Source: Warburgia ugandensis
Lineage: Eukaryota; Streptophyta; Magnoliopsida; Canellales; Canellaceae
DNA: 64,000 nucleotides
NCBI GenBank assembly: GCA_035236585.1
Contig: CP141126.1
Coordinates: 67,619,414 to 67,683,413, forward strand
Reading direction: 5' to 3'
A model generated the notes under the pieces. It saw nothing but the letters and a program-made list of their open reading frames with translations, made no database searches and had not been told where the DNA came from. The translations under genes were made by a program, and so were the position numbers. Below are positions 46,246 through 59,119 of the stretch, in pieces (the stretch's first letter is position 1; each line of letters opens with the position of its first letter).

Positions 46246-49200
46246 TGTGGCAACCCAGGTTTATATACTACTTTTTCACAAACTCTTTTACAAATGTGGG
46301 GCCTCAAGTTTGAAGGAGTTTTGAAAAACAAATTGCAAAAAAATATTTTATATTAAAGACCTTTATAATCCCAAGTGACATTTTCCTTTTCTAAAAACAA
46401 AGATTTTTAGCGAAATGAGTGCTATGTTTTTACTAAAAACCCGGTAGAGTCTCCTCTATTTTTCAAACTCAAGAATTTTACGCATGCAATGCGCTATCCT
46501 TGATAAACACAAAATAACAAGGGAGACTCCATCTCCATCCAATCACATTTATATACATATGTGTACTTGTGTCTTGGAAAATCAAAGTTTATACATAACA
46601 AAAAGACTTAGAAACTGAACTAGCTCTACCATAATCATTCCAATCACAACCACCCATTCAAGATTTTATATTATATGTTTACATGTCCAAATAATTCAAG
46701 TCATAATACAAAAATTTGCTATAAACTCTTGAATAGTCCTTAGTGCGCCTATACCCTTAGTTTGACATTATCTTCATTGGATTCTTCTATAACTCCCAAA
46801 TAAATCTTCTGCTTCCTTCCCTTTGCTCTATTTCTTTGGACCTAAGACATTGTAAACAAGTACAATATCTTAACAAGCTTGTGGTTGTATAGTTAGTTTC
46901 ATCATTGAATGTAATAATTTACACAATTCCAAATCCAATAGAAATTTATAGCTAAGTGACATGCAGCTCTAAAGAATAGGGTGAATAATAAGTAATATAA
47001 AGAAACACTAAAATCTCAAGAATGTCCTACATAGTAAATCCACACCATAGCATCTCAATTTATCAATTTCATGCATCCATACATGTTGTTTCAAAAGTAA
47101 TAGTAATAAATACTACAAGGTATTTCACAAACCATGCATAGTCACAACATACTCCTATCATATATCATATCATACCTATACTTATCCACAAATGGATGGT
47201 AACTCATCGCCATTTAATAAATAGACTAGAAGCTTTGAAATCATAAAATGCTTAAATACAATCAATGAATCTCATAAAATGTAGGTACATAATATCATCT
47301 GAATATCCTCCTCGAGGTCTCACAAGTGTCAAATCACTTGAAATCTGGCTATTTGCTGTTGGTCATGAGTACTCATTATAAACTTGAAGTCTCAGGGTGC
47401 CTCGCATTTCTCGTGTTATTACACTACATTATATGAGTCTCAAATCTTGACACCAATGGACCATCTGTGCAACGGACATGACCACATCAAGTCCAAACTA
47501 CTCGCTGATACTAGAAAGGGTAACAATCACTTCGTATGCATGGGGAACACAGTGTACAGGCCATGACCCTACCCATGATATCTCCTCATGATTTAGCCAA
47601 GTATCAAATGTATAAAGTTTCAGAGGGAGGATGATCAATCCTCTCAACTTCGAGCATAGCATCTACTACATCTCATATACCCATCATGACATCATATAGC
47701 TAGGCATCATCATGTGCCTCTACATCATATTAAATAGTTGAAAATCATGCACTATAAAATATTGCAAGTCAAATCCCATGACTAAGAAAGGAAACCCTCA
47801 TAAGGGTTGCATTCGAGGAGTATACATAATAATATCAATCCTTATCATTTTGCAAATCATGAAATCCATGTATTTTCAAATACAATCTTGTGTAATAAGT
47901 TTTCAACCATATAATTGGACTTATGTGATATTTTTTAGCTGATATTTTGCATAAAATATAAATACACTCAATTGCATGTAATTTAGAAATCACATAGTCA
48001 CATTATTACCATTTTGAATGAAATAGTTTCCAAAATCTTTCACTTTTATAAAAGAGCACGTCGATGTTAAAAGTACCACCTTTTAGGCAAAATTCTCAGT
48101 TCAATTACGTCCCTTCTTCAACTCAACTTATCATTCAACCCTGATCAACCTAACAATATTCTCGATTTTCTTGTCAAGGTCAAATTATAGACTAACAATT
48201 ACAAAAGAATTCTTTTAACCATAATCTAGAAATCCATATCATCTTTTAATCGTGGGCTATTAGATTTTAACAATTAATCAACAATCAATCATTAAAATTG
48301 CAAATCTCAGCCATTTAGGCTGTTGATCTATGTTTCCATTCATGGATAGTCGATTTAACATTCATTAAGTTCTAGATTACCAAATCTACTCTGTTGATTA
48401 TTGCCCAATGATCTAGAATTGTATCTTCAAGTTCCAACTATTGGATGGTAATCTTATTTCAAATTCTCAAACCATCCTATGGTTAGATCTTATCATATCA
48501 CATTAAAGTAGTAATACTAATTCTCAATTCATGCATCTGATAGTCCAAAGTCATCGGATCATCATCATAGGCCATGATTTGTCATTTCTAATATCCAAAT
48601 CAATGTATAAGGTTAGGATTTTTAATTTCACGATAAATTAATGGGAAGGATTCAATTTATTAAACATGAATAGTACTTAATGTTTTTAATTTGTGTGTTT
48701 AACAATGATCTAATAGTTTAAATTCACTAGATCATTATTATAGGCCTTTAATTAATGTTTTCAATGCAAATCCAAATATTAATTTGATTGTGGATGGTCG
48801 GATTTAATGGATCATGGATCATCCATACAAATCCAAGTCATCCAACAGCTGACAGTTGTCCAATCTCACTATCCCCAGATTGATCCTTCATTTTTAGCTA
48901 AAAGTTTTTTATGGAAAGCCTAGATCTAGGCATGCAATCCCCAAAAATCAAAATCCGAATGTGGAATCGTGGAATTTCTTACCTGCAATACATTTTTCCA
49001 TCCATCCAGTAGCTGAAGAAGATGATTTAATGTTGATTTCTCATTTTTAGCTAGTCACATATGCATATCCATCTATTTCCTCCATTTTACATCGATCCTT
49101 GGCTAATCAATAAGCAATTAGAGGGGTTTTACTCATGGTGGCTAGAAGACAAAGGTGAACAGGTCCAATCATTGATCTGTGTCACCATTCACCCTATATG

Positions 49201-49678
49201 TCCCAGAGACCAACATGTTTTTCCCACTATTGATCTCCCCTTCTCACCAACAATGAAGATGATGGATAGTGGAGGACATGTTCTCTCTCTCTCTCTCTCT
49301 CCTCTTTTTGTTATGTTTGGGTAACAAACCGAATGGTCTATTTTGGTTTCCTTTAAGCGGAGGGGGGGACGGGGGGGGGGGGGGGGGGTTTCCAATATCA
49401 TATCAGTCCCTCCTTAAGTAAATCTCTTCTTGTTACTAAAATATCTTCTGTATTCCTCAAGTCATAACTTGTCTATCCGAACTCTGATTTCAGTATTCTT
49501 TGTGTCATTGAAATAATTTTCTGAGTACATCCAATTATTTAGGTTTCAAGAGTCAACTAAGTGTCTTTCAAAAGGTCAAATTTTATGGAACTTAAAACAT
49601 GAAATTTTAAATTTGTATTTCATACAAAAATAATTTAGAAATTATTTAAAATGGAATTTAAAATTTGAGGTTATTACA
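46246..49678 (-). repeat. 3' LTR of the second chromovirus
   Basis: 3433 bp. Contains a hairpin at 46842-46873, a short (CT)n at 49281-49301 and a poly-G run at 49371-49388. Confidence 0.88.
49371..49388. repeat. Poly-G tract
   Basis: 18 G in a row, preceded by GGGGGGGAC, in the left LTR. The equivalent site of the right LTR reads AAGGGGAGGGAAG. Confidence 0.95.
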
Positions 49679-50543
49679 TTCTTCCCCCTTGTAGGATTTT
49701 TGTCCTTGAAATTGTTTTTATGTTAATCCTTAATAAGTTCATGATGTGTCATCTCATCTGCTCCTCGATCTCCTATGTGGCCTCTTCCACTAAATGATGT
49801 TGCCAAAGAACCTTGACCAATTGAATGGCCTTATTCCTTAGCTCTACACCTTGCAATCTAAAATATGAACAGCCCTTTCCTCAAAGGTCAAGTCTGGTCT
49901 TAACTCTATAGGTACTTGCTCAAGCACATGGGATGGATCCACTATATACTTTTGCAATATCAATACATGAAAATATCATGAACATCTATCTAATATGATG
50001 GTAATGCCAATGATTGGCTATTAATCTGACCCTTTTTAAGATCTCAAATAGCCTAATGAATTAGGGATTCAACTTCCCCCTAACGCCAAATCTCATGACA
50101 CCTTTCATTAGAGAGCTCTTTAAGAACATGTGATCTTTAATAGCAAACTCCACATCTCTATAGCCCCTTGTCAATGTAACTCTTCTGGCGACTATGAGCT
50201 ACTAAAAGTAGCTTTTGGATTAGCCCAACTTGTTTTGCTCACTGCTCAACTAGCTCGAATTTCAATAGATGTCTCGTACCCATGTCACTCTAACATAAGG
50301 GTGATTGGCACGGTCTCCCATAAAGCACCTCATAAGGAGTTATGCCAATACTTGCATGAAAATTCTTGTTGTATGCTAACTCAACTAGTGGCAAGCGCTC
50401 ATCCTAACTGCCCTTCTAATCAATGTCACATGCCCTCAATATGTCCTCTATTGTTTAGATGGTCCTCTCTGACTAACCATTTGTTTTTAGATGAAAGGCA
50501 ATGCTGAATCTCAGGCTCGATCCCAAGGCCTCTTTATACCAAC
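49679..50543 (-). pseudogene. Integrase C-terminus/chromodomain remnant
   Basis: Minus-strand reading gives LPLVEFAYNKNFHASIGITP, YEVLYGRPCQSPLC, SYIDKG, VMRFGVRGKLNP and LRNKAIQLVKVLWQHH, typical of Ty3/gypsy integrase end and chromodomain, broken by stops. A purine tract (AAGGGGGAAGAA on the minus strand) at 49680-49691 abuts the 3' LTR. The primer site next to the 5' LTR is decayed to TTGGTATAAAGAGGCC. Confidence 0.85.
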
Positions 50544-53500
50544 TGTGACACCTTGGGTTTTTACACAACTTTTTCACAAAATATTTTACAAATGTGGGGC
50601 CTCAGGTTTGAAAGGAGTATTGGAAAATAAACTGCAAAAGAATACTTTATATGAAAAGACCTTTATAATCTTGAGTGTCATTTTTCTTTTATAAAAATGA
50701 GGATTTTAAACGAAATAAATGATGCATTTCTACTAAAAATCTAATAGATGTTACTCCGTTTTTAGGACTCATGCATTTTACTTATGCAATGATGTGTCCT
50801 TGATGAACACAATACAACAAAATAAAAAGGGAGACTTCATCTCCATCCAGTCACATTTATATACATGTCTACTTGTGTTTTGGAAAATCAAAGTTTAGTC
50901 ATATAAAAGAGACTTAGAAATTGAACCAGTTCTACCATAATCATTGCAGTTACAGCCACCCATTCAGGATTTAATATTATATGTCTACATGTCGAAATAA
51001 TTCAAGTCATAATACAAAATTTTTCTATAAATTCTTGAATAATCCTTAGTGCACATGTACCCTTACTTTGACATTACCTTCATTGGATTCTTCTATAACT
51101 TTCTTCAAAACTAAGATATTGTAAATAAGTATAGTATCTTAGTATGCTTGCACTTGTTTAAGTAGTTTCACCATCCAATATGATAATTTACACAATTTCA
51201 AATCCAACAAAAATTTATAACTAAGTGTCATGCAGTTTTGAAATCTCATGTTCTACACAGTAAATCTATGCCATACCTTCTCAATTTATCAATTTCAGAA
51301 ATCCATACATGTTGTTTCAAAAGTAATAGTAATAAGCACGACAAGGTATTTCACAAACCATGCATGGTCATAATATATTCTTCTGATACATCGTATCATA
51401 CCTATAATCATCCATAAATGGATAGTAACTCATCATCAAATAATAAATAGGCTAGAAGCATTTCCTAACATGGTTAAATACAATCAATGTATATCATAAA
51501 CCATAGGTAGACAATATCATTTGAATGTCCTCCTCAAGGTCTGACACGAGTCAAATTATTCAAAATCTAGCTATCTGCCATTGGTCATGAGTACTCATTA
51601 TAAGCCGGAAGTCTTAGGGTGTCGAGCACCTCGCACACTATCATACTACATATATATGAGTCTCAAATCTAAAAAATAATAGACCATCTATGCAGAGGAG
51701 AAGACTGCATCAAGTCCAAACTACCCATCAATACTAGAACTAATAATGATCACACTGTGTGCATGCAAAACACAGTGGGTGGCCATGACCCTACCCATGA
51801 TGTCTCTCTACCTGATTTGGCCTAGTGCGGGCAAGTATCAAATGTATAAAATTTTAGAGGGAGGATGATCAGTCCTCAACTCCTACCACAGCATGCACTG
51901 GGTCTCATATACCAGTCATAAAGCAATATAGTTAGGCATCATCATGTGCCTTTACATCATATAAAATATTTGAAAATTAGGCACTATGAAATCATGCAAG
52001 TCAAATTCCATGGCATTACATGGCTAAGTAAAGGCAACCCTCACAAGGGTTGCATCCAAGGATTATACACAACAATATCAATTCTTATCATTTAGTAAAT
52101 AATGAAATCCATGTATTTTCAAATACAGTCTCATGTAATAAGTCTTCAATAGTGTAATTAGACTTATGTCATATTTCATAACTGATATTTTGCATAAAAT
52201 ATAAATACGCTCAATTGCGTGCAATTTAGAAATCACACGGTCACATTGCTATTGTTTTGAATGAAATAGTTTTCGCAGTCTTTCACCTTTACCAAAGACC
52301 ACATCAATGTTAAAAGTACCTACCTCTTAGGCAAAATTCTCAGTTCAATTATGTTTCTTCTTCAACTCAACTTTTCATTTAACCCGATCAACCCGTCGAT
52401 ATTCTAGATTTTCTTGTCAATGTCAAATCATAGACTAACAATTCCAAAAGAAGTCTTTTAACCAAGATCTAGAAATGAAAATTAATAATAATAAAATATA
52501 TTCATGGACCATTAGATTTTAACAATTCATCACCAATCAATCATTAAAATTGCAAATCTTAGCCATTTGGGCTATTGATCTTAGTTTCCATTCATGGATT
52601 GTTGATCCAACATCCATCAAGTTTTGGATTGCCAAATCTATGATGTTGATTATTGCTCAACGATCTAGATTTGTATCCTCATGTTCCAATCATTGGATGG
52701 TAATCTTGTTTTGAATTCTCAAACCATTCTATGGTTAGATCTTATCATATCACATAAAATAAGTAATATAATTCTCAATTCCTGCATCTTATCGTGATCT
52801 GATGGTCCAGAGTGATCAAATCATTGTCACAGGTCACAAATTATCATTTCTTATATCTAGATCAACATATAAGGTTAGGATTTTTAATTTCACAAGAAAT
52901 TAATGGTCAAATTTTAATTCATTACACAGAACAGTACTTACAATTTATGATTTGTGTGTTTAACGATGATCTGATTGTTAAAATTTATCAAATCATTGTT
53001 ATAGGCCTTTAGTTGATGTTTTTAATGGAAATCTAACTCCTAATTTAATAGTGCATGGTCAAATTTGATGGATCATGGATCATTCATATGGATCTAAGTC
53101 ATTTGACAGCTAACAATCATCTGATCTTGCTATCCGTGGACTAATCTTTCATTTTTAGCTAGAAAGAGATCTAACAATTTTTTATGGAAACCCTAGATAT
53201 AGGTTTGCAGTTCCCCAAAAATCAAAATATAAATGTAGAATCATGGAATTTCTTATTTGCAATGCATTTTTCCATCAAATAGTAACTAGAGAAGACGATT
53301 TAGTGTTCATCTCTCGTCAGCGTTGATCTCCCATTGCTAACCAGTCATAAATGCTTGTCCATCTATTTCCTCCATTTCTGTGTCCATCCTTGGTTGATCA
53401 ATAAGCAATCAGAGGAGTTTTGCTCGTGGTGGCTAGAAGACAATGGGGAAAAGTTTTCGATCATTGATTTGTGCCATTATTCACCTTGTCTATCCTAGAG

Positions 53501-53594
53501 ACCGATGTGTTTTTCCCACCGTCAATCTCCCCTTCTTACCATCAGTGAAGACGATGGCCAATGGAGGATGTGTCATTTCTTCCTCCTCCTCCTC

Positions 53595-53683
<89 letters not shown>

Positions 53684-54011
53684 TACGTAATAGACCAAAT
53701 GATATGTTTCAATTTCCTTTAAGGGGAGGGAAGTGTCGACTCCTTAAAGTGAATCTCTTTTTTTTTTACTAAAATATCCTCTATATTCCTTAAGTCATAA
53801 CTTCTCCATCTGAACTCCCATTTTAATGTTCTTTGTGTCATTGGGATTTTTTTTTTTGTGTAATCAAATTATTTAGGTTTCAAGGGTCAACTAAGTGTCT
53901 TTCTAAAGGTCAATTATGTGGAACTTAAAGCATGGAATTTCAAAATTTCATTTTATCCAAAAATAATTCAGAAATCATTTGAAATGAAATTTAAAAATTG
54001 AGGTTATTACA
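50544..54011 (-). repeat. 5' LTR of the second chromovirus
   Basis: 3468 bp, matching 46246-49678 throughout with scattered differences. Contains a hairpin at 51111-51142 and a (CT)n run of about 40 units at 53599-53678. Confidence 0.88.
53581..53678. repeat. (TCC)n/(CT)n microsatellite
   Basis: About six TCC units then about 40 CT units inside the right LTR. The left LTR has only about ten CT units at the same place. Confidence 0.95.
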
Positions 54012-55094
54012 GCTTCAGGAAGCCCAGTCTTTGTACTATTGATGGACATAACATGTTAGAAGATATTCATGGAGATGAAGAAGGTCTAACAATGCCTTAG
54101 ACAAAATTCCAAACCTCTAAGTAATTGCATTATTCCATATAAGATCTCCCTACAGAACATAGATGTTGAATAACCATCTGGTAGTGGTTTGTTTCTTTTC
54201 ATCATCTACTTCAATAGTATTGAGCTAAGTCAGCCTTTAGTGCACACTTACCATGTGTTAAAATGTGAAATGTGAGAAATTATCCAAGATTGTTAAATTA
54301 AGCCATATGAAATTAATAGTGAACTTTTTAGTGTAAAGTGCCAAGTCTAGGCTAGAACTCTAGCATATTGGATCTACATCCATCTTTCTTCATGTAATCC
54401 TAAAAAAATTAGAAGCCCAATCTAAATCTATTTCCTATGGAAAGTATAATCTTGCCCCCTAAGCACCCCCATCCCCTTTTTGCACGAAGGATTCACCTTT
54501 GATTAATTTGGCTCGTTCATTTGATTTGTTCAACTCAAGGTATCTTGTAGTTAAAGAACATGAGGATTGGATGATTCTAACAAAAATGTATTTGACCATG
54601 AATGTGGAGCATTACTTATAAAAGCTTGTGAAAATACCTTTCAGAAATGATATATTTGCCCCTTATATTACCTTACAAAAAAACCAATGTTTGCCCTTTA
54701 TATTTCTTTATAAGTCCATTACTAAATGATATGGATGATTTTAACTCTAGGTGGTCTCAAAGTTTTTAAGGATCTATGTTTACAATGTTGTCTTTAACTT
54801 AGACCATGCTTTGCTCTGAATTCTCATCCAACAAATGATCCTTGCAACTATTGCTTTTTGTTGTAAAACGAACTGTTAAACTATGCACTATTTATTTACA
54901 ATTCCAGTAATAGTATCATGCCATGGATGGTATTTTTGAAACATGAACCTTCTAAGCCAAATATAACATTTGTGAGCATTATTGTTTGCAAAAGTGAGTC
55001 CACTAGAACTTATATGTACCATTCTGTAAGGGGCTAATGAAGAAAAATTGGAGGCGAATATATCATTTCTGATGTATTTTTATACATATATTAT
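54012..55094. other. No recognised feature
   Basis: AT-rich sequence between the second chromovirus and a MITE-like element, with no gene or repeat recognised. Confidence 0.5.
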
Positions 55095-55363
55095 AGGTTG
55101 TTATTGGTGCTTTAGATGTACTAAGCTGACTTGAGATGAGTTGAGATGAGATGGGCCATATCACTGTTAATGATACTTCAGATGAGATGAGATAAGATGA
55201 AGTGTGATCTCCTAGAAATCATTTCATTTCAACTCATTATTAAGTTGAATTTTCTGTCATTTCACTTCATCTTATGTCATATTTGGGCAATGTCAATCCA
55301 ACTTAAGTTAAATCTCATCTCATCTCAAGCCTACTCACTTCATCTCAAGCACCATTAACCCCA
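55095..55363. mobile_element. MITE-like inverted-repeat element
   Basis: Imperfect terminal inverted repeats of about 60 bp: the left starts GGTTGTTATTGGTGCTTTAG and the right, complemented, starts GGGGTTAATGGTGCTTGAG; both continue with TTGAGATGAG..GAGATGAGAT. No coding capacity. Target duplication unclear, so the family cannot be assigned. Confidence 0.7.
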
Positions 55364-55522
55364 GGTTAAAACCATCTAATCCTCGTGGTTCTTAGACCAC
55401 AATTAGACTGTTTACCATTCAATTTACAGAAGTACAAAATGATAAGAAGCTACTGACTAACTTGCTTGAGCAAGTTAATCAAAAGTAGAAGTGTAAAATG
55501 TCAATTTTTGTCTTAAAGGTTT

Positions 55523-55523
<1 letters not shown>

Positions 55524-55612
<89 letters not shown>
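55524..55612. repeat. (CT)n microsatellite
   Basis: About 44 CT units, just before the inverted LTR piece that starts at 55630. Confidence 0.95.
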
Positions 55613-55616
<4 letters not shown>

Positions 55617-55629
55617 TACATACAGGTGT

Positions 55630-56044
55630 TGTAACAACCGAAGTTTTTCGACACTTTTTCACAAATCCTTTCGAAAGGTGGGGCCTTAATTTTTTTAAAT
55701 TAATTTCAATAATAAAACAACAGAAAACATTTTCAATGAATTTTATTTTAAAATCCCGAGTGTCAATGATCAACTCGTTACTTAATTATTTATGATTTAG
55801 TTTGATATTTAAATTTTAAAATTTTAAATTATTTTTTTATTTTTTTAAGCAAACTTTTTTAAAAACAAGTTTACTTCTTCAGGACCCATCCAGTTGATAG
55901 CCATAGTCCTGGCATGATTACGAATCAACTCCAAATATTACAGATGTACATATATAGTACAAGTAACATTAAAACATACCCTCAAACAATGATGTCTCAA
56001 TCAGCTACTTGTGGGACTTCTCATCAATCTAGTCTATCGCTCAA
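55630..56044 (-). repeat. LTR fragment, 3' end, minus orientation
   Basis: Begins TGTAACAACC on the plus strand. It resembles the ends of the 46246-54011 LTRs, and of 59120-62113 in reverse (AAAGGTGGGGCC, CCCGAGTGTCAA). It is cut at 56044, where another LTR starts. The remainder may continue at 62114-62895. Confidence 0.65.
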
Positions 56045-56414
56045 TGTAACATCCGTATTTTTTAAACCCCAAATTGAGTGAATTTTGAAAAAAGTTAAAT
56101 TGGGATAAAAGAAAATAGTGAAATTTCATATTTTTGGAGTTTTATGAGTAAAAAACTTGATATACATTAAATCAAGTATTGAGACCTCCATAAATGGATA
56201 ATATTAGGAAAGACGATTCCAACAACACAAATTTTGCTAAAATTAGATTTCGAATGAAAAAGATATGAAATTTTGAACATATAGTACAAAAAAAAGAGAT
56301 TAAAAAAGGGAGGTGATGTTTTGATAATGGCACCCACCTTCCCTTTTGTTTGGTGGCAGTCAATGAATGTCACCCGAAACTGAACAAAGAAGAAAGAAGA
56401 AAGAGGGAGAGGAG

Positions 56415-56462
<48 letters not shown>

Positions 56463-59119
56463 GGGAGGAAGAGGTAGTTGCTGGTAACGACGTGAACATC
56501 AACGACTGCATGTAACGTCGGTGAGGAGAGAAGAAAATGGGTTTTCAGGCATCGAATTTGTAACATCGTCTAATTTTTTTAAAGGGAGGGGGGCCAGTTT
56601 GATAACGGCACCCCCTCACTTAAACAAAATTGAGAAATAGATGTAGGTTTGTTTCCCAACCTCATTGAAAAGGGGGAAACCAATGGGAAGAAAAGAAAGG
56701 GGGAAGAAGAAGACGAAGAAGAAGGAAAAGAAGAGGGAAGAGAGGAGAGATTAGAAAAGAATGAAAAGGAGAAGAAGAGAGATTGTGCGCTGAAGAATAG
56801 AGCCTAGCCATGACGGAGTAGAAACGTAGGGTTTCTATTTTTTTTGGAGTTGCAGAGGTCGCCGGAGAAAATGGCGGCATGGATTGGTGCTCCAACCCAT
56901 TCATTCTCTTCAGCATGAAGTTGTGAGCAAAACCCCTTTGGATTTGCTACGATCGGAGAAGAAATGACTGTGGATTGAGCCATGAACAGTGCGCACAGCT
57001 AGGGATGGATCGTTTCACAATAGATCGGAGCCAATCTAGCACGCCTAGGAAGGGAAAAAGCACGGTTACACATTCTTTAGGTAAGATATACAAAACCCAG
57101 ATATTGATTTGTTGAAATTTTGATAAATTCGTGAGTTTTGATCTTAGATCTAAATTTAAAGATGATCCAACCGTTAAATTGTTAATCCATGCTTAGTAAT
57201 GGGTAGATCAATGCCTGAGATAAGTCATATTTGATGGAATTCATGATCGATGCTAGAAAATAGATTAGACGATCTGGACCGTCCGATCGGTTACTATTCA
57301 CACAGTAACTTATGAACGTCTGATGGATAATCAGACACTACAGATGACTTCTACAACCCTAAATTAGTTGGATGTGACCAATTAGAGTAGATCTTAACCA
57401 TCAGATTGCCTGAAAAAGGTAGATCTGACCACTCTTAGTAAATGTGGACCATCGGATTACTTGAAAAATGTGGATTAGACCATCTTTAGCCAATCTTAAT
57501 ATATGGATCATTTATAAATAGTTGATCAGTCATTGTCATCTTGTGGAGAACACTAAATTTAGAGGCTCACATAAATTTAACCCTTGATATAAGGACATAA
57601 GACCATATAGTTAAATCATAACTATATGTAAGTGAAGTTATTAAGAAAAGAATTTTTATGTCTTGTATAGATTGAAGCGTACGGGATTGATCAACTAGTG
57701 GACAATGGATGAACCCGCCACACGAGGTAGGTGATTTCATTCACAATTTTTCCATGATTCTCACATGTTAATTTGGTGATTTGAGTTTTTGAGGCATGTG
57801 ATTTATGCCTTACCATATGCGTGAGATTGATTTCAGCATGTAGCTTCTCATGTGCGTGCTATCTTTCTGGTGGTCATTGCATGCACTGTTTTTGATATTG
57901 TTCGTGATATTCACTTGATTTTTTGTCTTCTTAATATGTGGGAGTCGCTATGACTTGATTTTAAGACTATTGATCCTGTGGTAGGATGCAATTTTTTACA
58001 CCGTGAGTGCCTGAGTGTCCGTGAGGGTGAAAGGGTGAAAGCGGGTGTGCAACGCGACTTTTCGTGAGTGCCTGAGTGCTTGTGAGGGTGAAAGGGTGAA
58101 AGTGAAAGTAGTGCACGTAGTTCTTGCGAGTGCCTGAGTACCCATGAGGGTGCAAGGGTGAAAGGGTGAAAGCGGATGGAACAGAGAGCTAACCTCACAT
58201 TGCCGTGAGTGTATGTAAGACACTCATAGGGCTTGATTGTGTATGATGTTGATACTTTTGACATGTATTCATGTGTTTTTAGATTTTCTCGGATTGTGCA
58301 TGTCTTGATATCGTGGTAGATGATATCTTATTTATTGCAAGGGCATGGTATGTCCTTTATCGTGTGATTTGCTGCTTTATATTATGTTTGATCATTTTAT
58401 GATCTTTATGCCTTGCGCTATGTGATTTTGTTTTTATTGAGTTTAATTTGAATGTATATCACCTACACAAGCATAGCTTGCTGAGGCATTGCTTTGATTT
58501 ACAATGCCTCAGATACAGAGAGCGACAATAGGTTAATGTGCTGACAGAGCAGGTAAAAGCGATGACAACTTTCTAGCTAAGCATAGACGATGTTCAGAGA
58601 TGACCAGGTTTGTTCAAGACCTCACTTTGGGTTTTGAGTATGGGCTGTACTTTAGTTTAAAATGTAATGTGACCTGGATGTCAGAATGTGGATTATGTTG
58701 GATGTGACGGCTGTATGGAGGGACCCTGGGTATTTGATAATGGCTATATTTTCTTATCCATTGTTGGAGTATATTTTATTGAAAACAACATTTGATTGTG
58801 GATGGGCGTGGAGATTGAGTCTCCCTTATGATATGTATTATACATTATTTATCAAGTGATTTTGTATTGCACTGGTCATGTGCAATGGTCCAAATTATAG
58901 AGAAAACTCTGTCGGATTTTCAGTAGAAATGGTATTTCATTTCACTGTTAAATCCGTAGTTTTGAGGTTGTATGACTCCCCGGAGTTTGACAATAATGCT
59001 TTTATTTAAGTTTTTATTTTGATCACTTTAGAAATTAAAGTATTTTTGTTCAAGGATCCCGACTACTATTTTTGTAAATTATTATTATTATTTATGGGAA
59101 GAAAACCCGGGGTGTCACA
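56045..59119 (+). repeat. Solo or leftover long LTR X
   Basis: About 3.1 kb from TGTAACATCC to CCGGGGTGTCACA, the same termini as the chromovirus LTRs. It has no attached primer site or coding region. Flanks CTCAA and GAATT do not match, so target duplication is absent. Contains a (GA)n run at 56407-56466, a 60-bp tandem repeat at 58000-58170 and a perfect 11-bp stem hairpin at 58481-58512. Confidence 0.75.
58000..58172. repeat. Tandem repeat of about 60 bp in LTR X
   Basis: Three units with the core GAGTGCCTGAGTG and GAGGGTGAAAGGGTGAAAG. The array is open in all three minus-strand frames (ORFs at 57911-58264), a composition effect rather than coding. Confidence 0.88.

Larger units (their letters stand above)
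46246..54011 (-). mobile_element. Ty3/gypsy chromovirus with collapsed interior
   Basis: Two direct 3.4-kb LTRs (46246-49678 and 50544-54011) flank only 865 bp. Ends on the minus strand are TGTAATAACC and GGTGTCACA. Flanks GCTTG (46241-46245) and GCTTC (54012-54016) are a target duplication with one mismatch. The retained interior is the C-terminal end of integrase and a chromodomain. Tekay/Del-like by LTR length and by shared LTR motifs with the 8030-18756 element. Internal deletion has removed gag to integrase core. Confidence 0.88.

Noticed and set aside
53443-53772. ORFs with long Ser-Leu runs (also 55498-55689, 56167-56566 and 3589-3795)
   Set aside because: Products of (CT)n or (GA)n microsatellites.
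57911-58264. Overlapping minus ORFs rich in HPFTL
   Set aside because: They are open only because of the 60-bp tandem repeat in LTR X; no known domain.
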